Source of the DNA: an uncultured Oscillospiraceae bacterium
GTDB lineage: Bacteria > Bacillota > Clostridia > Oscillospirales > Oscillospiraceae
Direction: 5' to 3'
NCBI GenBank assembly: GCA_900758315.1
Contig: CAAERF010000405.1
Coordinates: 1-14,937 of the forward strand
Length of the DNA stretch: 14,937 nt
Position 1 is the first letter of the stretch; the number at the start of each line of letters is the position of its first letter. A model generated the notes under the pieces. The model had not been told where the DNA came from. It made no database searches and was given only the letters and a program-made list of their open reading frames with translations. This document shows positions 14,339 to 14,937 of the stretch, in pieces. The translations under genes were made by a program, and so were the position numbers.

Positions 14339-14937
14339 TTATAGTGTAAAATGCTCAAAGGAATCGAGATAGTAGTCACAAAATTGTGCCATCTCTTCCC
14401 GGCAGGAGGCGAACAGAGGGTCCTTGCAGGCGACAACCTGCATCCCTGCGATCTTGGCACCTTTGCAGGCCACAGGGGAGTCATCGAAGAAGATACACTG
14501 TTCCGGTTCTATCCCCAAAAGGCGGGCAACGGTGCGAAATCCCTCGGGAGCGCGCTTTTCCACACCCAGTTCCCGGGCGAAGAAGACCGACTGGAACAGT
14601 CCGTGCAGGTTGTGGTGCTCCAGCGCCGCATAGCAGAGCTTCTGCTCACAGGAGGTGTAGATGGCCATGGTGTGTCCCCGGGCTGCGCAGCAGTTCAGAA
14701 AGGCGGCAACACCGGGCTTCAGGGGAATTTCCCGGGAATAGGCCTGGTAGGCCATATCCATCCACTCGGCCATAATCTCGTCCTCGCTCTCCGCCAGTCG
14801 GCAGAATTTCCTGGTAAAGCGAGCGGCCGTGGGGAAGGTGGCGTGGATGACGCCCTGGTTATAGGTTTCTGTCCAGGGAATGCCCCGCCGGGCCAGAAAT
14901 TCCACGTCAATCTGCCGCCAGATGTCGTTGGAGTCCA
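14339..14937 (-). CDS. HAD-superfamily hydrolase, subfamily IA-like (5' end cut by window edge)
   Basis: The frame runs from the right edge to a stop at 14339-14341, giving 198 visible residues. The first full codons read DSNDIWRQIDVEFLARRG, the usual continuation of the HAD motif I DxDGTxxDS. The catalytic aspartates themselves therefore lie just outside the window, and an in-frame GTG at 14905 is not the true start. An alpha-helical cap region follows. Motif II is AIYTS, motif III is the Lys in LGVEKRAPEGF, and motif IV is CIFFDDSPVACKGAK. The family comprises cytoplasmic phosphatases and phosphomutases of small phosphorylated metabolites, and the pattern is nearest the beta-phosphoglucomutase-like group. 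The substrate cannot be deduced. It is convergent with cinA. Confidence 0.85.
   Translation of the reverse strand, partial: DSNDIWRQIDVEFLARRGIPWTETYNQGVIHATFPTAARFTRKFCRLAESEDEIMAEWMDMAYQAYSREIPLKPGVAAFLNCCAARGHTMAIYTSCEQKLCYAALEHHNLHGLFQSVFFARELGVEKRAPEGFRTVARLLGIEPEQCIFFDDSPVACKGAKIAGMQVVACKDPLFASCREEMAQFCDYYLDSFEHFTL

Noticed and set aside
1..14937. CRISPR array, insertion sequence or tRNA
   Set aside because: No regularly spaced repeats, transposase motifs, terminal inverted repeats or tRNA-like cloverleaf were seen on reading through both strands.

Overview
The window looks like chromosome from a moderately high-GC Gram-positive anaerobe of the class Clostridia, possibly of the Oscillospirales type. 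This is inferred from strong AGGAGG ribosome binding sites, a lipoprotein-type PotD, a TagF/TarI-like polyol-phosphate polymer cassette, a Firmicutes-type CLC transporter and housekeeping genes with GC-rich codons. No rRNA, tRNA, CRISPR array, insertion sequence or prophage gene is visible.

Left part (1-5941, all on the minus strand): a 5'-complete but 3'-truncated EF-G/TetM-like GTPase (1-1068) is separated by a stem-loop (1137-1169) from a three-gene operon. That operon reads from a promoter at 5914-5941 through an IspD/TarI-like cytidylyltransferase, an extended SDR (NAD-dependent epimerase/dehydratase type) and a 943-residue protein with a degenerate GT2 domain fused to a TagF-like CDP-polyol phosphotransferase. 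Together they look like a nucleotide-polyol synthesis and polymerisation cassette for a teichoic-acid-like or capsule polymer. The large transferase gene is clearly more AT-rich than both of its neighbours.

Middle (6141-8869, plus strand): an AlaA-type aminotransferase with a GTG start, then a CLC transporter whose motifs fit the fluoride/proton antiporter branch (CLC-F) rather than a chloride CLC. Each has its own promoter and terminator. The clc promoter lies directly against the alaA terminator, so its predicted transcript starts inside the terminator stem.

Right part (8903-14328, plus strand): a compact potABCD spermidine/putrescine ABC importer operon with a consensus sigma-A promoter, an operator-like inverted repeat at the predicted start site, overlapping gene junctions and a strong 3' hairpin. 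cinA follows with its own promoter. Its N-terminal nucleotide-pyrophosphatase-type domain looks intact, but its C-terminal NMN-deamidase domain has lost several hallmark residues. A bidirectional terminator separates cinA from a convergent HAD phosphatase that is truncated by the right edge.

Four of the five promoters that can be placed share an unusual TGGA(C/T)-type -35 element instead of TTGACA. The items most worth a second look are the cytidylyltransferase-SDR-TagF cassette, the CLC-F assignment, the apparently deamidase-dead CinA and the recurrent -35 variant.
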